DNA of 64,000 nucleotides from Rhipicephalus microplus. Its lineage: Eukaryota > Arthropoda > Arachnida > Ixodida > Ixodidae. A program made the translations under genes and the position numbers. Below are positions 11,972-24,200 of this stretch, piece after piece. The notes below the pieces were generated by a model. The model was not told the DNA's origin and made no database searches. It saw nothing but the letters and a program-made list of their open reading frames with translations. Position 1 is the stretch's first letter; each line of letters starts with the position of its first letter. The stretch is taken from contig NC_134701.1 in NCBI RefSeq assembly GCF_043290135.1, positions 202,187,101 through 202,251,100 of the forward strand, in the 5' to 3' direction.

Positions 11972-14900
11972 AATCAGGAATTATATCTCCCAAGCTTCAG
12001 TTTCAGCAAAGTGTTTATTTTGTAGAGCTCGACAAAGTAGTAGGACGCAGTTGGGTTGCGTCAGAGGTTTATTGATGTGAAGAGCAGCTTAAACTATAAG
12101 TACGTTAGAGTGCACATAGAGCATGTACTGACAGTGATACCGTTTTTCCGGACCTGTAAACCATATTTAAGAAAGTGTAAGCGAAAATAAAATGCAAATA
12201 TTACCATTCATCTTTAGACCTCTATGCTTTCCATTGATGGAGTTTTTTTTTCCACGTGAAGTAATTGTCAAGTAATTGAAAATATCGCTATCTGCGTCCT
12301 TTTACTGCGTCCTTTTACTGCGTATTTCTGCGTCCTTTTACTTCATTAAGACAAGCTTGCAGGAGATCTGCGTGTAAACCCAGAATAAATAAAATATGAC
12401 GTATTATCCTCGATCAAGATTTTGGCTATTCTGTTGCGCCAACCAAACGACACAGCGTGAACACACTTTTTTAGCACTTCAATACTGAAATATTACCAGC
12501 CTTTTCGTCGTTCTGGTTCTCCCATACAAATACGTCGAAGCGAATACCCTATATGCCTCTTTCAGCTGTAGGTACAAAACTGCCTTTGCCGAAACATTGC
12601 GGACCGTGCATCAGCCTTTCTGTTCTTCTCTGTTCCACTTACTGAAGATCATCTATCTTGTTGCTTTTCTGTACGGAACACTTGCCCGTGTGGAAAGACC
12701 AGTAACATTCAATCACCCTCTTGGTGCACTCCGAGAATGTCTTCGAAGCCGAAATCGGATACAGCCAAAGCAGCTGGGACTACGATCACGAAGTGCATTG
12801 GCACACTGATGACTGGTCTGGAGAATCAGCGAGCAATTGTGCGCGAAGAAACTGCTCCCAGGAAAGTGCTATACAGCCGCTGAAAGCGAATATTTCGATC
12901 CATAGATACGTTTGCTCCAGCGTAGCTCTACCATTAATTTTCCTGCCCCAATGCTCAATCATTTGACGGTTGGTGTGTAGCGGCATACTTCTTTATCTTC
13001 CTATGGTAGCGCTCCAAACGACATAGTAAGGATGCTCTTATACCCTGGCGTACTAGCTGCTCCTCAGTATCGATATATTACACTACAAAGTTGATGGAAG
13101 TCTGAACCAAGACTCGTTAGTGAATTATAACATTATTTGCATGTTACCTTGACGATATTCTTTAGCACTTGCTCATGTGTCTGATGAGCTCTTTCCTTGG
13201 AAATATTAGTGCGGAAAAGTGATACACACACGTAAACCTCCGATTTCTCTTGTGATGACTGGTTTCCACTTGAAAAAAAAATTGATAAAATTATAAATGA
13301 AACCTTCAGGTCACATATACAACCCACGCCTTTTTTTTGTGTGTAAGAAAAGCAATTTGGTAGCCTAATACTACCAGTTCTTTTTGCTTCCTCTAGTAAG
13401 TGATAACACTTTTCTGGTTGACATCGGTGAGTAGTAGCCAAAAAGATATGTTTTACTCTTGATTGCCTGCGATTTTGAATTGTTTTAATGAATTCATGTT
13501 GCTTCGTAGGTCTTTCGCAAAATAGCAGTAGATACAGGATGTTAAAAGAAGTATATAAACTGTATCATGACCGCAGTCATATAAACATCGCGAAACGCTA
13601 GTTTAGAATGATTAAAGCGAATATACCTCGTCACCCGTAATACAAACTTTCAATCCACGTTTTCTGTTCCCCTTAACCGCAAGCCGTATGGGTCGAACTC
13701 AGTGAAACACTCACATTATTTTATATATCTTGTTGCACTCTCTCTCACGCAGTTATGTTTTGCAGATAATTCTGAACGACTAAGATCTATGAACTCCCTG
13801 CTTTAGAAAAAAAAAGCGAAATAATAAGCATTGGGAAGCTCCTGCAAACGGTCATTCGTGGGCCTCGAGAAAAGAGTCACGCAATAGACGTTATCTAAAA
13901 AAGGCAATTATAGTTGCCACTCAGTCTTGTCAAAGCAAGATGGTGTTATGATGATATATTGGAACACGTTTCTAAAACAGATTACCATGCCGGACATTCA
14001 GGGGTGAGGCCGTCGTTACGTCTCATTTGGGAAGAAAATAAGTCTAATGAATACATCCCCGCCAGATACTTGTATGGCGAGAGTTGACTAAGTCGTTTGG
14101 AAGGTATTAATGTGCACAATAAAATTCACAAAATCTAACCGAACGGCACGTCAAGCCCTGATCACTCCATGCCATTAGCGCATAGTTTACTTAATTTCGT
14201 TATCTCAGTTTTTTCTTCGTTTCTTCCTCTCTCTCTAATTCAGTTTTTGTTGTACGACATAGTTACATTTTCTTCGGTGTTAGTCTTCACTGCTGTCAAC
14301 AGAAAATAAAAAAACAAAGGCTGAGTTCAAGAATAACTTATCTTTTTCTTTTTTTGTTTTTGTTTGGCAATATATTACCTTAACTGCTTATGTCTCGACA
14401 AAGAGCTCACGAAGCTAAGCATCGCCTAGGGCAAGATAGCGGAGAAACCTAATATACAATTGAGACTCAGCGAGCACAAATACAAAGCGTGTTTTCGTAT
14501 GTAATGATAGGGCAGTCATCGGAGCTAACACTATCAAGATGGTTTCAGGTGTGGTTTTGTAAGCGCTGCCTAGATAGCTTTCAGTCAAAAAGAATCAGAA
14601 CTGATGAACAGGGCTATAGGTGGCGGAAGTAGCTAGGCCATCTCAGGGCATGCGGGTGATCTCTGTATATATATGCCGCGTTAGTCCCCACACTAAACAG
14701 CTGGTAGTTTACGCAAACGTGGTACGTACAAATATTTCTTTTTTTCCGCTTTGTCCAGTTCTTCTGTAGCGTAATCTCTACTGGCCGAGGTTGAACAGTT
14801 TCGCGTGGCTTACGCTGAGCAGTGCTGCGCATCACCAAGGAGCAGTGACGTCACATGGCGCACAGCTGGTTTGCCGAATAAGTTCTGGAGGATTTTGGAA

Positions 14901-15093
14901 TGACGTGTCAATATTGGGGTGGCGCTTGACTGACGAGAGCTTGCCGATAGTTGGTCCGTACGTCCGTACGTAACTCACGCTACATATATTCTGGCATAGC
15001 GGAGCTAAGTCACTGCTAATTTGTAGTTCGCATAGGAAGAGTTGATAATGTTCACCCAACTAGCTCATCTTCTTGCTTTCTTGGAGAGTGCTT

Positions 15094-15095
<2 letters not shown>

Positions 15096-15143
<48 letters not shown>
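15096..15143 (+). repeat. AT dinucleotide microsatellite
   Basis: About 24 uninterrupted AT units directly upstream of the gypsy gag fragment. The apparent Tyr-Ile repeat protein read through it is an artefact. Confidence 0.95.
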
Positions 15144-15145
<2 letters not shown>

Positions 15146-15399
15146 CCCGCTGTCTTCCGCCTGCCGCTGCTCCAGCTCGTCCCCAGCCACACAGCCTACT
15201 GCCACGTAATGGTCGCACGTGGCCCAATCATGGCACGCCACCTCTATGGGCCACCACTGGTCATCACCTGATTGGCGCAGAGTTGCCTCGTAATCGCACG
15301 TGCCTTCTTCTCTTCTTCTTCATTTCTTGTTGTCGCCTTCGTGCCACCTGCCCTCCGCTCGTCTTCTTCAGTTTTGGTTTGACGTTCCTCGGCGTCTTT

Positions 15400-16345
15400 G
15401 AGTCCTTTCCTTACAACTGGATTTCAATGTACGAGCGAGTGAGTACTCACAACAAATGGGATGACACCGCCAAGTTGGCCTACGTCTCCTTCTACCTGTC
15501 GGACGTGGCCAAGCTGTGGTTTATAAACCACGAAGCGGAACTCCCTACATGGTCGGTCTTCAAAACGAGCTTTACAGAAGTTTTCGAACGGCCTGAAGTA
15601 CGCAAACACCGTGCCGAACAACGCTTACATACTCGGTCCCAGCAGCTTGGTGAGAATTTCACAAGCTATATTGAGGACGTTCTGGACCCTTGCAAGCGAG
15701 TCAACGAGTTGATGTCCGAAGAGCTTAAGATCAAGCACATCATGAAGGGCATTGAGGACGACGCTTTCCAAATGTTGCTTTCTAAGAGTCCTTGCACTGT
15801 CCTATAAGTGACCGAGTTATGCCAGAGTTGTGACGAGTTGCGCAGGCAACGTCTCTCCACCCGACGTTCCTTGGTGCTCGACGACTCTTTGTCCAGCCTT
15901 TCCACCCTTGGCATAGGAGAAGACCATGCCCCTCTTCTCTCCAAGATCCAGGAGTTCATCCGCGCTGAGGTCGCTCGTCAGCTCTCTTTGATGTCCTACG
16001 TACCCGATCAACCACGCAGATTGACGTCTACACTCCGCGACTTCATTCAAGACCAGGTCGCACAAGTTCTTCCTCCCGCCCTTGAACCGCCCCCAGCCGC
16101 CGCACCTCTCACGTACGCCGAGGCCGTTGCTCGACCTCGTCAGCCTGCGTTCCAGCCAGCATATATGTATTCGCTGCCGCCCTTTTCGCCGTCGACTTAT
16201 TCACCGCCGCCTATGCCGATACCACCTCAGCCGCAGTTTTCTGCTCCCAAGCCGCAAGTCGGAGTCTACTCCGACCAATGGCGGACCTACAACAACCGTC
16301 CCATATGTTTTGCATGTGGCGGTGTTGGCCACATGGCACGTTATT
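15400..16345 (+). pseudogene. gag: Ty3/gypsy gag fragment
   Basis: The frame encodes a retrotransposon Gag: a matrix/capsid-like core with LAYVSFYLSDVAKLWF and a following W-x5-F block, a RSQQLGENFTSYIEDVL segment, a Pro-rich linker, and a CCHC knuckle starting CFACGGVGHMARY. An in-frame TAA at 15805-15807 interrupts the frame just before VTELCQSCDELRRQ. The knuckle stops one residue short of its final Cys, because the I-like element joins there and creates a TGA. The 260 bp upstream of 15400 stay open but show no recognisable domain; they may be 5' leader. No protease or pol sequence follows, and no LTR was found on either side. Two lesions in about 0.95 kb suggest moderate age. The knuckle resembles the gypsy element at 44209-47898 but is not the same copy. 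Confidence 0.75.
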
Positions 16346-16349
16346 GACG

Positions 16350-17481
16350 TCATCAAGACGTCATCACCAGCAAGCACGTCAACAGTGAAGGCAAGGAGTG
16401 AATGCTGGCCGCATACCATTCTCTTCATGCCCATGGATCCTTCCGCCAGCCTTCGAAAATTGAACAGGCAAGCCACTTCCAATGTTATTGAGGGAATAGC
16501 ACAGAATGAAATCAAAGAGGTCCGACACGTAAGAACGTTTTAGCCGTTGACACAACACATGCAGACACGCTGGAGAAGCTTCGAATGATGACAGAGTTTG
16601 GAGATGTCAAAGTACGAGCGGTCGTACCGATGACTGGGACCTGCACTGCAGGTGTCATTTACGACATTGACTTGGCAATCCCAAACACGGATCTACCCAT
16701 TCTGATAAAACCGGCTTACGAAGGAGTGGTCATTAAGCATATAAGCCGCCGCGGGAACAGCCGCTGCGTTAAGATAGTTTTTGAGGGCGACTCAATCCCT
16801 ACGCACGTCAAGGTGGGACATTTCCGGCATGTGGTATGGCATTTTGTCCCAAAGCCGCTTCAGTGCCACAAGTGTTTCAAGATCGGTCATGTCAAGGGCG
16901 TCTGTGCGAACTCCACCGTATGCCCCCAGTGCGCGGAGGCGCACACGGTAGACACCTGTTGTGCAACAACTTATAGGTACGGCAATTGTCGAGGTACGCA
17001 TGAGGCCACGTCTAAGGAATGCCCAAGACTCAAGAAAGAAATGGGTATCCTGAAAGAAATGGTCAGGGATAACTCCACCCATAGAGAAGCTTCACAGAAA
17101 ATCCGGCGTCGACGTCGCCACCGACGGAAGTGCTCCAGTCATGGTGATATTCATGCACCACTTTGGTCTACACCACCGTCAACATCCAGTAGAAAGCCAG
17201 AGAGTACAAGAATACCTCCACCGGCGAAGCTTCTCTCCCCTGAAGACTGGCCGGTGCTTGCGAACGCACGGCTTTCCGAACAGCCTTCCCGCTCTCTGCT
17301 CCCAGTGAAAGCCAATGCTGCTGATGACGAGGCTCCAAAAGCAGGTCGTCAAATTATTCCTATGCTGCGATCCATTGTGAGTGTCATCAGAAGTCTTCTG
17401 ACAAGCATCGATACGCCAACTGCTAGGAGCGGCCTACAGGTGCTGGACGCGTTGAGTCCGGTCCTTGCAAGCCTCCAGTAA
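16350..17481 (+). pseudogene. I-like ORF1 (nucleic-acid-binding Gag-like protein), copy 1
   Basis: The clean part, from Met at 16585, is 298 codons. It begins MMTEFGDVKV and has a CCHC knuckle CHKCFKIGHVKGVC at residues 94-107, a second knuckle CPQCAEAHTVDTC, and a third in which the first Cys is Tyr (YGNCRGTHEATSKEC). A basic RRRRRHRR stretch and a Pro/Ser-rich linker lead to a C-terminal helix-like block ending LDALSPVLASL. In I elements ORF1p coats the RNA and acts as a chaperone. Homologous sequence upstream (16370-16543, LRKLNRQA block) is in another frame, so a frameshift lies near 16520-16550. The N-terminus is missing through 5' truncation. Its stop (17479-17481) lies four bases before the ORF2 ATG. 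Confidence 0.78.
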
Positions 17482-17485
17482 AGCC

Positions 17486-20269
17486 ATGGCCGACAATCAC
17501 AAGTCGTTCCGTCAGGAGGTCAGAGAAGCATCGATTTTTCAGTGGAACGCAAGAGGTCTGAGATCTCGCATATCTGATTTTCGTCAGTTTGTCCATCTGT
17601 ACTGATTTCCTATCATGATTATATGTGAACCGAAATTATCGCACCCAATCAGATTATCCGGCTACGAGTCATTTTTTCTCTTCAAGTGACATCGAAAGTA
17701 GCAAGGTTGTTGTATTTATTCGCCGGAAGCTTACTTACGTCGTCCAGCCAGTGCAACCTCACGACGGCAATCTGTATGTGTGCTGGTCTGTTAAAAAAGG
17801 AAAGGTGACATTCGCACTTCTAGGCGTGTATATATCCCCATCAAGTCATTTCGACGCCAACAAACTAGACGGCATATTAAGGGCACATCCAAGTCCATGG
17901 GTTATCACCGGGGATTTCAATGCACATAATCTCATCTGGGGAAGCTCAAGGCTTAATTCAACGGGACGACGTCTAGCATCATTGGTTTCCAGCCTTGGTC
18001 TCGTCCTTCTGAATGACGCCAGTCCTACGTTTTTACGAGGCACTACATATAGAAGCTGCCTTGATTTGTCCTTTGTTTCACGCCGATTTGCTACACGGGT
18101 AAAGTGGTTTTTGGACATTGAAAACATGGAAGCGACCACATCCCCACTTACCTGAATATTAAAGGTATTTCGAACACGTACTCCTCTACCACAACACAAG
18201 GAATAGATTGGAGTGTGTTCAAAACTCAACTTGAGGATGCTTGTGAAGAAGGCCTGTCCAATGGTCTTCAGCAAGCTATTAAGGAAACTGCACATGCGAC
18301 TATGCGCACAATAATATGCTCTTCGAAGTAGTCTGAATATGACCTCGAGCTGGAGCGACTTCGTGCGATACGCCGTCGTGCCGAAAGACGATACCGACGC
18401 ACCAATTCCACAGACGATCTACGGACAGCCCGGCGCATCAAAAAGAAGATACAACGGCGCCTTGACAAATTAGACACCCAACGATGGAGGAAATTTTGTG
18501 CGTCGCTAGATCCTCATAAACCACTGTCTCAGATATGGAGAATTGTGCGAGGCGTACGTTATGTTCCAGAGCAGCGTTTTCCCTTCAAAGTCCTTGCACT
18601 TTTTTATCACCGGCATGAAATTGAGGTAGCAGAAGATTTCTGCGCTATGACCGTGGGCCAGACAGCGTACACAAGCATACATACAGTGAATCATATCCCT
18701 CACTCACGGGACCCACGCATGGATCTACCATTTACATCACAGGAGCTCGATGCGGTGCTCGTCTTATGCAATAAGTCGTCGTCAACTGGCTCGGATGACA
18801 TCTCATACAAGATGCTGTGCAACCTTGGTAAACGGGCACGAGAAGCACTCCTTAACATCTTCAACGATTCCTGGCAAGCTGGCGTCGTTCCGCAAGATTG
18901 GAAGATTAGCCGCTTGGTACCGATCCTTAAGCCTGGCAAATCTCCCCTGGACATTGCCTCTTACCGACCGATCGCACTCTCAAGTTGCGTAGGAAAGGTA
19001 ATGGAGAGAATGATCTTGGCCAGGCTTGAATGGTACCTGGAATACTGTGAGATATATTCGAACGCCATGGCTGGTTTTCGCCGTGACCGATGTGCGATCG
19101 ACAATGTTATAGATCTCGTCACATATGTCCAGCAACAAAAGGCAGGTAAACGACTATCTGCAGCCATGTTCCTTGACGTAAAAGGAGCATACGACAACGT
19201 TCTACATGACGCCATCCTCGAAGCCATCGAGTCAGTGGGCCTAGGCGGGCAACTGTATTGTTGGACACGCAGTTATTTACAAGGGCAGACCTTGTTTATG
19301 AAAACTGCAGATGGTCCAACTTCCCAACACCCAACGCATCGTGGAGTCCCACAAGGTGGCGTCTTGAGTCCAACCCTCTTCAACCTCGTTCTCATTGGTC
19401 TTGTAGAACGATTACCAAGTGTGGTCCAGTTATCCATGTACGCTGACGACATCTGCGTCTGGACATCTGGCGTGACAAGGCCTCAGGTACGCGCAAGACT
19501 TCAGAAAGCTGTGACGTTGGTATCAGTGTACCTCAAGGACCAGGGTCTGAAAATCTCTCAGCGAAATGTGCATTGATTGCTTTTAGTCGAAAGCCAATGA
19601 GACCATACGCTATATCAATCGATGACCAAGTCATACCATATGTCAGGACGCACAGATTTCTAGGCGTATTCATTGATAGAGACCTCTGCTGGGGCCCACA
19701 TGTGGCCCACTTGAAGAAGAGGATGACAGAAATTGCTAACTTATTCAAGTATCTCAGAGGAAAAATCTGGGGGACTTCAGTGCATGCAATGATGCAATTG
19801 TACAAGACGCTTTTTTCTTGGCTATTTGCGCTACAGTTTGCCTGTGTTGACCAACACCTGTAGAACCAACATTCGGACTCTTGAAAGCATCCAGGCCATG
19901 GCTCTGCGAGTTTGTCTGGGGCTACCGCGATGTTCATCAACAGCTGAGACAATCGAGATCGCTAATGACTACCCACTAAAGACGCATATCATGATGGAAG
20001 TGCTCAGAGCACACGTGAGGCATCTTACTCGTGCCCCTGCCCATCATCTAGCTTCGCTGCCAGAAGCCCGACCTCGTGCCTCATTTTGCCAGACAGTCTT
20101 GTCATATCGCACACGCATTCCTACGGGATATACAACTCCATCGAGGATTTCAACTCCCCCATGGAGTATGACCTGTGCACATGTTGAACTCACGGTTCCA
20201 GGCATAGGGTCAAAAGCCCGGCTCTCGTCTCCAGCGCTAAAGCAGCTTTCTCTTCTCTTGTTATATGAG
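17486..20269 (+). pseudogene. I-like ORF2 copy 1, endonuclease and reverse transcriptase part
   Basis: It starts at ATG 17486 (MADNHKSFRQ, then FQWNARGLRS, typical of an APE N-terminus). A TGA at 17603-17605 and a frameshift follow. The APE continues in 17625-18155 with ITGDFNAHNLIWGS and TYRSCLDLSF. The conserved SDH motif is moved out of frame near 18125. RT lies in 18545-19576: a YRPIALSSCVGK block, motif A with FLDVKGAYDN, motif B with GVPQGGVLSP, and motif C MYADDICVW. A 1-nt shift near 19560 and another near 19820 break the thumb and connection region. The RT catalytic Asp residues themselves are intact. The coding sequence is cut at 20269 by the LTR element. Confidence 0.82.
20265..20269 (+). 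repeat. target-site duplication, left copy (ATGAG)
   Basis: Identical to 25378-25382. Five bases is the usual duplication for Ty3/gypsy-type integrases. It fixes the ends of the LTR element at 20270 and 25377. Confidence 0.92.
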
Positions 20270-20471
20270 TGTGGTAAAAAACGCTGCCCTGGAGAGTGTA
20301 CCTCATGCTTTTACGTAGAAAATCGGTGTGCGGGGCCAATTTAGTATTTAAAGGTACGCGGGAATCATTATGATGGTGATAGTGGCAAAACTATGAGCGC
20401 GCCTATGCGCGTGCTCGTGCGCGTTCCACGTGAAAAAGCTCCCGAGCCACGGGGACAGCTCGGCTGACCCC

Positions 20472-20727
20472 AGAGAGCAGAACGCAAGGAAAGGTTCGGG
20501 CCACGCCCCGGCTGCTCGTTCTGACCCTCCGTGTCCGGGCCTCGTCCCGGCGTTGAAGTCCTCGGCTGCGTCCTGGACTGGGCCTCGCCCCACCTCGCCA
20601 GAGAGCAGAGAGCAAGGGCAGGTTCGGGCCACGCCCCGGCTGCTCGTTCCGACCCTCCGTGTCCGGGCCTCGTCCCGGCGTTGAAGTCCTCGGCTGCGTC
20701 CTGGACTGGGCATCGCCCCACCTCGCA
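20472..20727 (+). repeat. 2 x 128-bp tandem repeat in 5' LTR
   Basis: Units start at 20472 and 20600 (AGAGAGCAG...). They share a GC-rich core with GGTTCGGGCCACGCCCCGGC and GTCCCGGCGTTGAAGTCC and differ at a handful of bases. They lie in U3 and may act as enhancer repeats (inference). Open frames on both strands through these units are by-products of the base composition. Confidence 0.88.
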
Positions 20728-21101
20728 CCCACGTTGGTCTGAAGCGGCGTTCGTCACGGCCAGCTGCTGTTCTGGTCTCGGAGCGAGACGCTGTCCCAGC
20801 TCTGTTCGCGGCAGTCGGCGGTACGCTGTTCTCGGTGGCAAGCCCAGGCGTTGACCACCGTACTGGGATGGCCCTGGCGGTTATCTTCTAGACCGAGCCC
20901 CGCCTCGGTAGGAACTCCGCAAGCACCAGGCATCGCGCCTCCTGACTACCAGAGAGCTCAAGGTGAAGAGCAACGTTCACGCCCCAAGCGTAGAATGTGA
21001 GTGAATGAACAAGAACAATAACTCTCTTCGCGTAGGACCGTTAGCGCGTGTATATCTGTGTGAGTTTATGTTGTGTGTATCCATTTGTCCGTCTTCGTGT
21101 G

Positions 21102-21108
21102 TATAAAA
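21102..21108 (+). promoter_or_regulatory. LTR TATA box
   Basis: TATAAAA in the context GTGTATAAAAGTCTCTCG. It is the only good TATA box near the LTR end, and its position predicts a transcript starting around 21130-21140. This excludes the open frame upstream (21048-21245) from the protein. The 3' LTR has the same box at 25305-25311. Confidence 0.6.
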
Positions 21109-21179
21109 GTCTCTCGTTGTCCTCGAACGTCCTCTGTCCTCATCTGGCTAGCCTGCGCCCACAGTTTCCCCACAAATTT

Positions 21180-21196
21180 TGGCGAGCCTGCCAGGA
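21180..21196 (+). other. primer-binding site, probably tRNA-Arg
   Basis: TGGCGAGCCTGCCAGGA begins five bases after the LTR end. From memory it is complementary to an arginine tRNA 3' end (acceptor and T-stem side) with about one mismatch. The TGG start matches a CCA terminus, as expected for a retrotransposon primer site. The tRNA identity is an inference. Confidence 0.6.
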
Positions 21197-21245
21197 TAGA
21201 TCGGCCTTACCTTCTTGCCGAGAGCCAGACGGGCGGGACGAACCG

Positions 21246-24200
21246 ATGGATTTAGAGAAATTGCACGCGATCGGAACGGACATGGGTCTAACAGGATCGG
21301 CACTGCAGGAATGGGTTGACGCGGAGCGCGTTATCGAAAGGGACCTTCGTGCGCAAGTTCGCGACGAGCAGCGAGAAAAGATAGCGCTGGAGGAAAGACG
21401 GCTGCAAGCCGAGGAGCGCGTTTTGCTGTTGAAGCTAAAGTTGCAAGAGCAGAAGACTGGTTCGAACGCGGGAGAGATAGGGAGACCGGCAAGCGATGAT
21501 GCAGCGTCCCCAGCTGTAATGGATAGCTGTGGCCCGCACAAGCTATTGCCACCGTTCAACGAGATGCGAGATGACCTCGACGCATATCTGCAGCGCTTTG
21601 AGCGCGTCGCGGTGTCTCAGGAGTGGCCTCGGAGCAAATGGGCCTTTTCGCTCAGCTTGTGCCTGACGGGAGAGGCGTTATCCGTGATTAGTCGACTTGA
21701 CTCTGCTTCCGCCACCGACTATGATCAGGTGAAGGCAACATTGCTGTTACGATTCCGGTATACGGCTGAAGGATACCGCGAGAAATTTCGCAAGGCGAGA
21801 CCAGAGGACAAGGAGACGGGGCTCCAATATGCTTCTCGCATAGCAGGTCATTTCGACCGTTGGATGGAGCTGGCAAATGTCGAGAAAACATATGACGCTC
21901 TTCGCGACGTAATGATTTCAGAACAGTTCATGAAGGGATGCTCACCCACCCTGAGGGTATTTCTCAAGGAGAGGAACTGTAAGAAATTGCACTCTTTAGC
22001 GCAGAACGCGGACTGCTTTCTGGAAGCCCAAGATTTGTTCAATTTGGGCAAGGATAAGCTATCTAAGGAGAGCTCAGCAGATGCTCGTAAAGCAGAAACT
22101 GCTAAGCGCCAGTGCAAGGGCCAAAGTCTCTGTTTCTTGTGCAATAAGACAGGGCACCGTGCGTCTGAATGTTGGTCTCGGACAAGAAATAACCAGTCAG
22201 CAACAGGCTGGTCGAGTGGCAGAAACGGTTCGTCTGTGGAGACAACTCGAACCCAGGAAAAGCAGTTGGCGTCGTGCGCGCTGTCACCCAAAGAAGGAGA
22301 CAACGCTGAGACACCGGAGAAACCGGATGAAGGGTACGTCGTACTCCAGACTGGGGAGACTATCCCGGTCGTGAATATGACGTCGACGCATACCCCAACT
22401 GTGGCTGATGTCGGAACTCTGCCTGTAGTGAGAGGATTGCTTGAGGGCAAAACTGTATCTGTACTTCGAGATACGGGATGCAACACGGTAGTGGTACGAG
22501 AAGGGCTTGTCCCGAAAGAGAAGTTTACGGGGACTACAAGTCCGGTTTTTCTGCTCGACAGAACAGTGCACCACTTGCCGGAGGCAATCGTTTCTATTGA
22601 GACACCGTTCTTCACCGGTGTCGTGCGAGTTAAATGCATGAAGAACCCTCTATACGATGTCGTGCTAGGCAACATCGAAGGTGCCCGATCTACAGAGCTA
22701 GAATATTCGCACAAGCCTCAACAGCATCGTGATTACAGCGGAGAGAATGTAGTCAGAAAACTCGCTAACTCGCCCGTGCCCATCATCGCGGACGACACGC
22801 AAAGTGATGTCGGAAACGATTCAGGCTACTTACCAATGACAGTAGAGACAACTTGCACACCTCATAGACCCGCAGATCAAGTACCACTAGGTGATAGTGC
22901 TGCAGCAGTGAAAGAAACTCGTGCCACAACCAGGCTACCTGTTCTGAAAGCCACTGCCACCATCATAGATAAAGTGACGCTTGAGGAATACCAAAGAAAT
23001 GACCCATCGTTACGGCAGTGTTATGAGAGTCTTGGTAAAAAGTTAATAGTAAAGAATCGCGAAACCTGCTTCTTTCTTGTAGATGGTATCTTGTATAGGA
23101 AACACAAGCTACTCTCGGAGAAGGAACTCGAACAACTGGTCGTACCGAGACAACTGCGAGAGACTGTGCTCAAACTAGCCCATGAAGGTATCCTCGCGGG
23201 ACACCAAGGGATATCCCGAACAACTGACCGTATTCTTGCCGAATTCTACTGGCCAGGTGTTCAATCAGAAACCAAGAGGTTTGTGAAGTCCTGCGATATC
23301 TGTCAGCGGACTGTCCCGCGCCATTTGGTTGGTCGGGCTCCACTAGGTACCATGCCAATCATTGAGACCCCGTTTTCACGTGTGGGCATCGACATCATCG
23401 GTCCTTTGTCACCGACATCTTCCAAGGGCAACAGGTACATTCTAACCATGGTGGATTTTGCAACGAGATATCCAGACGCCATCGCACTTCCTTCGAGTGA
23501 AAGCAAGGTCGTGGCAGAAGGACTAATGGAAATGCTGTCGCGAGTTGGTCTACCACGCGAAATTGTAAGCGACCGCGGGACAAGCTTCATGTCGTCGGTT
23601 ATGAAGGAGTTCAGCCGGCTACTATCTATCAGGCAATTACCGACAACCCCTTACCATCCGATGGCAAACGGGTTAGTCGAACGATTCAACGGCACGTTGA
23701 AGCAAATGCTCCGCCGAATGAGTCGGGAAAGCCCGAAAAATTGGGACCGCTACCTCGGCCCTCTCCTTTTCACGTATCGGGAGATGCCACAAAAAAGTAC
23801 GGGATACTCACCATTCGAGTTGCTTTATGGCCGGTACGTTCGCGGCCCAATGACGATTTTGAGAGACTTGTGGACTAACCCAAAGTTGGATGACGCGACC
23901 AAGTCAACCTATGAATACATCGTAGAACTGCGGGAACGTCTGCAACGAACCTGTGAAATAGCATCTCAGGAACTTGCGAAGGCACATGTTCGTCAGAAGA
24001 CTTACTATGATCGCAAGGCGAAGAAGCGGGACTTAAACGTGGGTGACAAAGTTCTCGTGCTGCTACCCGCCGATCACAACAAATTGATACTAACATGGAA
24101 GGGCCCCTTTACTGTGACAGACAAGAAAAGCCCAGTGGATTATGCTGTGGACCTTGGTCACAGAACAACTGTCTTCCACATCAACATGCTCAAAAAGTAC

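Larger units (their letters stand above)
10651..15095. other. gene-free stretch
   Basis: No gene can be supported. It contains a 43-bp tandem duplication, a hairpin element, a GCGTCCTTTTACT minisatellite-like cluster at about 12293-12350, and a palindromic TGACGTCA (CRE-like) site at 14846-14853 close to E-box-like CACATG and CAGCTG. These could be promoter elements, but no downstream exon is recognisable before the retrotransposon nest. Confidence 0.5.
20270..21174 (+). repeat. 5' LTR (905 bp)
   Basis: Runs from TGTGGTAAAAAACGCTGCCC to CCCACAGTTTCCCCACA and matches 24473-25377 base for base except T20383. It contains a GC-rich 128-bp unit in two tandem copies and a TATAAAA box at 21102-21108, leaving only about 70 bp after the TATA box. 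This implies a long U3 and a very short R-U5. No AATAAA was seen in it. Confidence 0.95.

Noticed and set aside
14846..14853. CRE (TGACGTCA) as a host promoter
   Set aside because: A single 8-bp site without a downstream gene. Expected by chance at low frequency in 64 kb.
15073..15399. Protein beginning with a Tyr-Ile repeat
   Set aside because: It is an AT microsatellite read in frame. Gag homology begins only near 15400.
20348..20854. Overlapping open frames on both strands in the LTRs (again at 24551-25057)
   Set aside because: They come from GC-rich 128-bp repeats, occur in several frames at once, and have no known domain.
21048..21245. N-terminal 66-codon extension of the polyprotein frame
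   Set aside because: It lies inside the LTR and upstream of the TATA box, so it is unlikely to be transcribed as coding sequence. The first Met after the primer-binding site, at 21246, is the better start.
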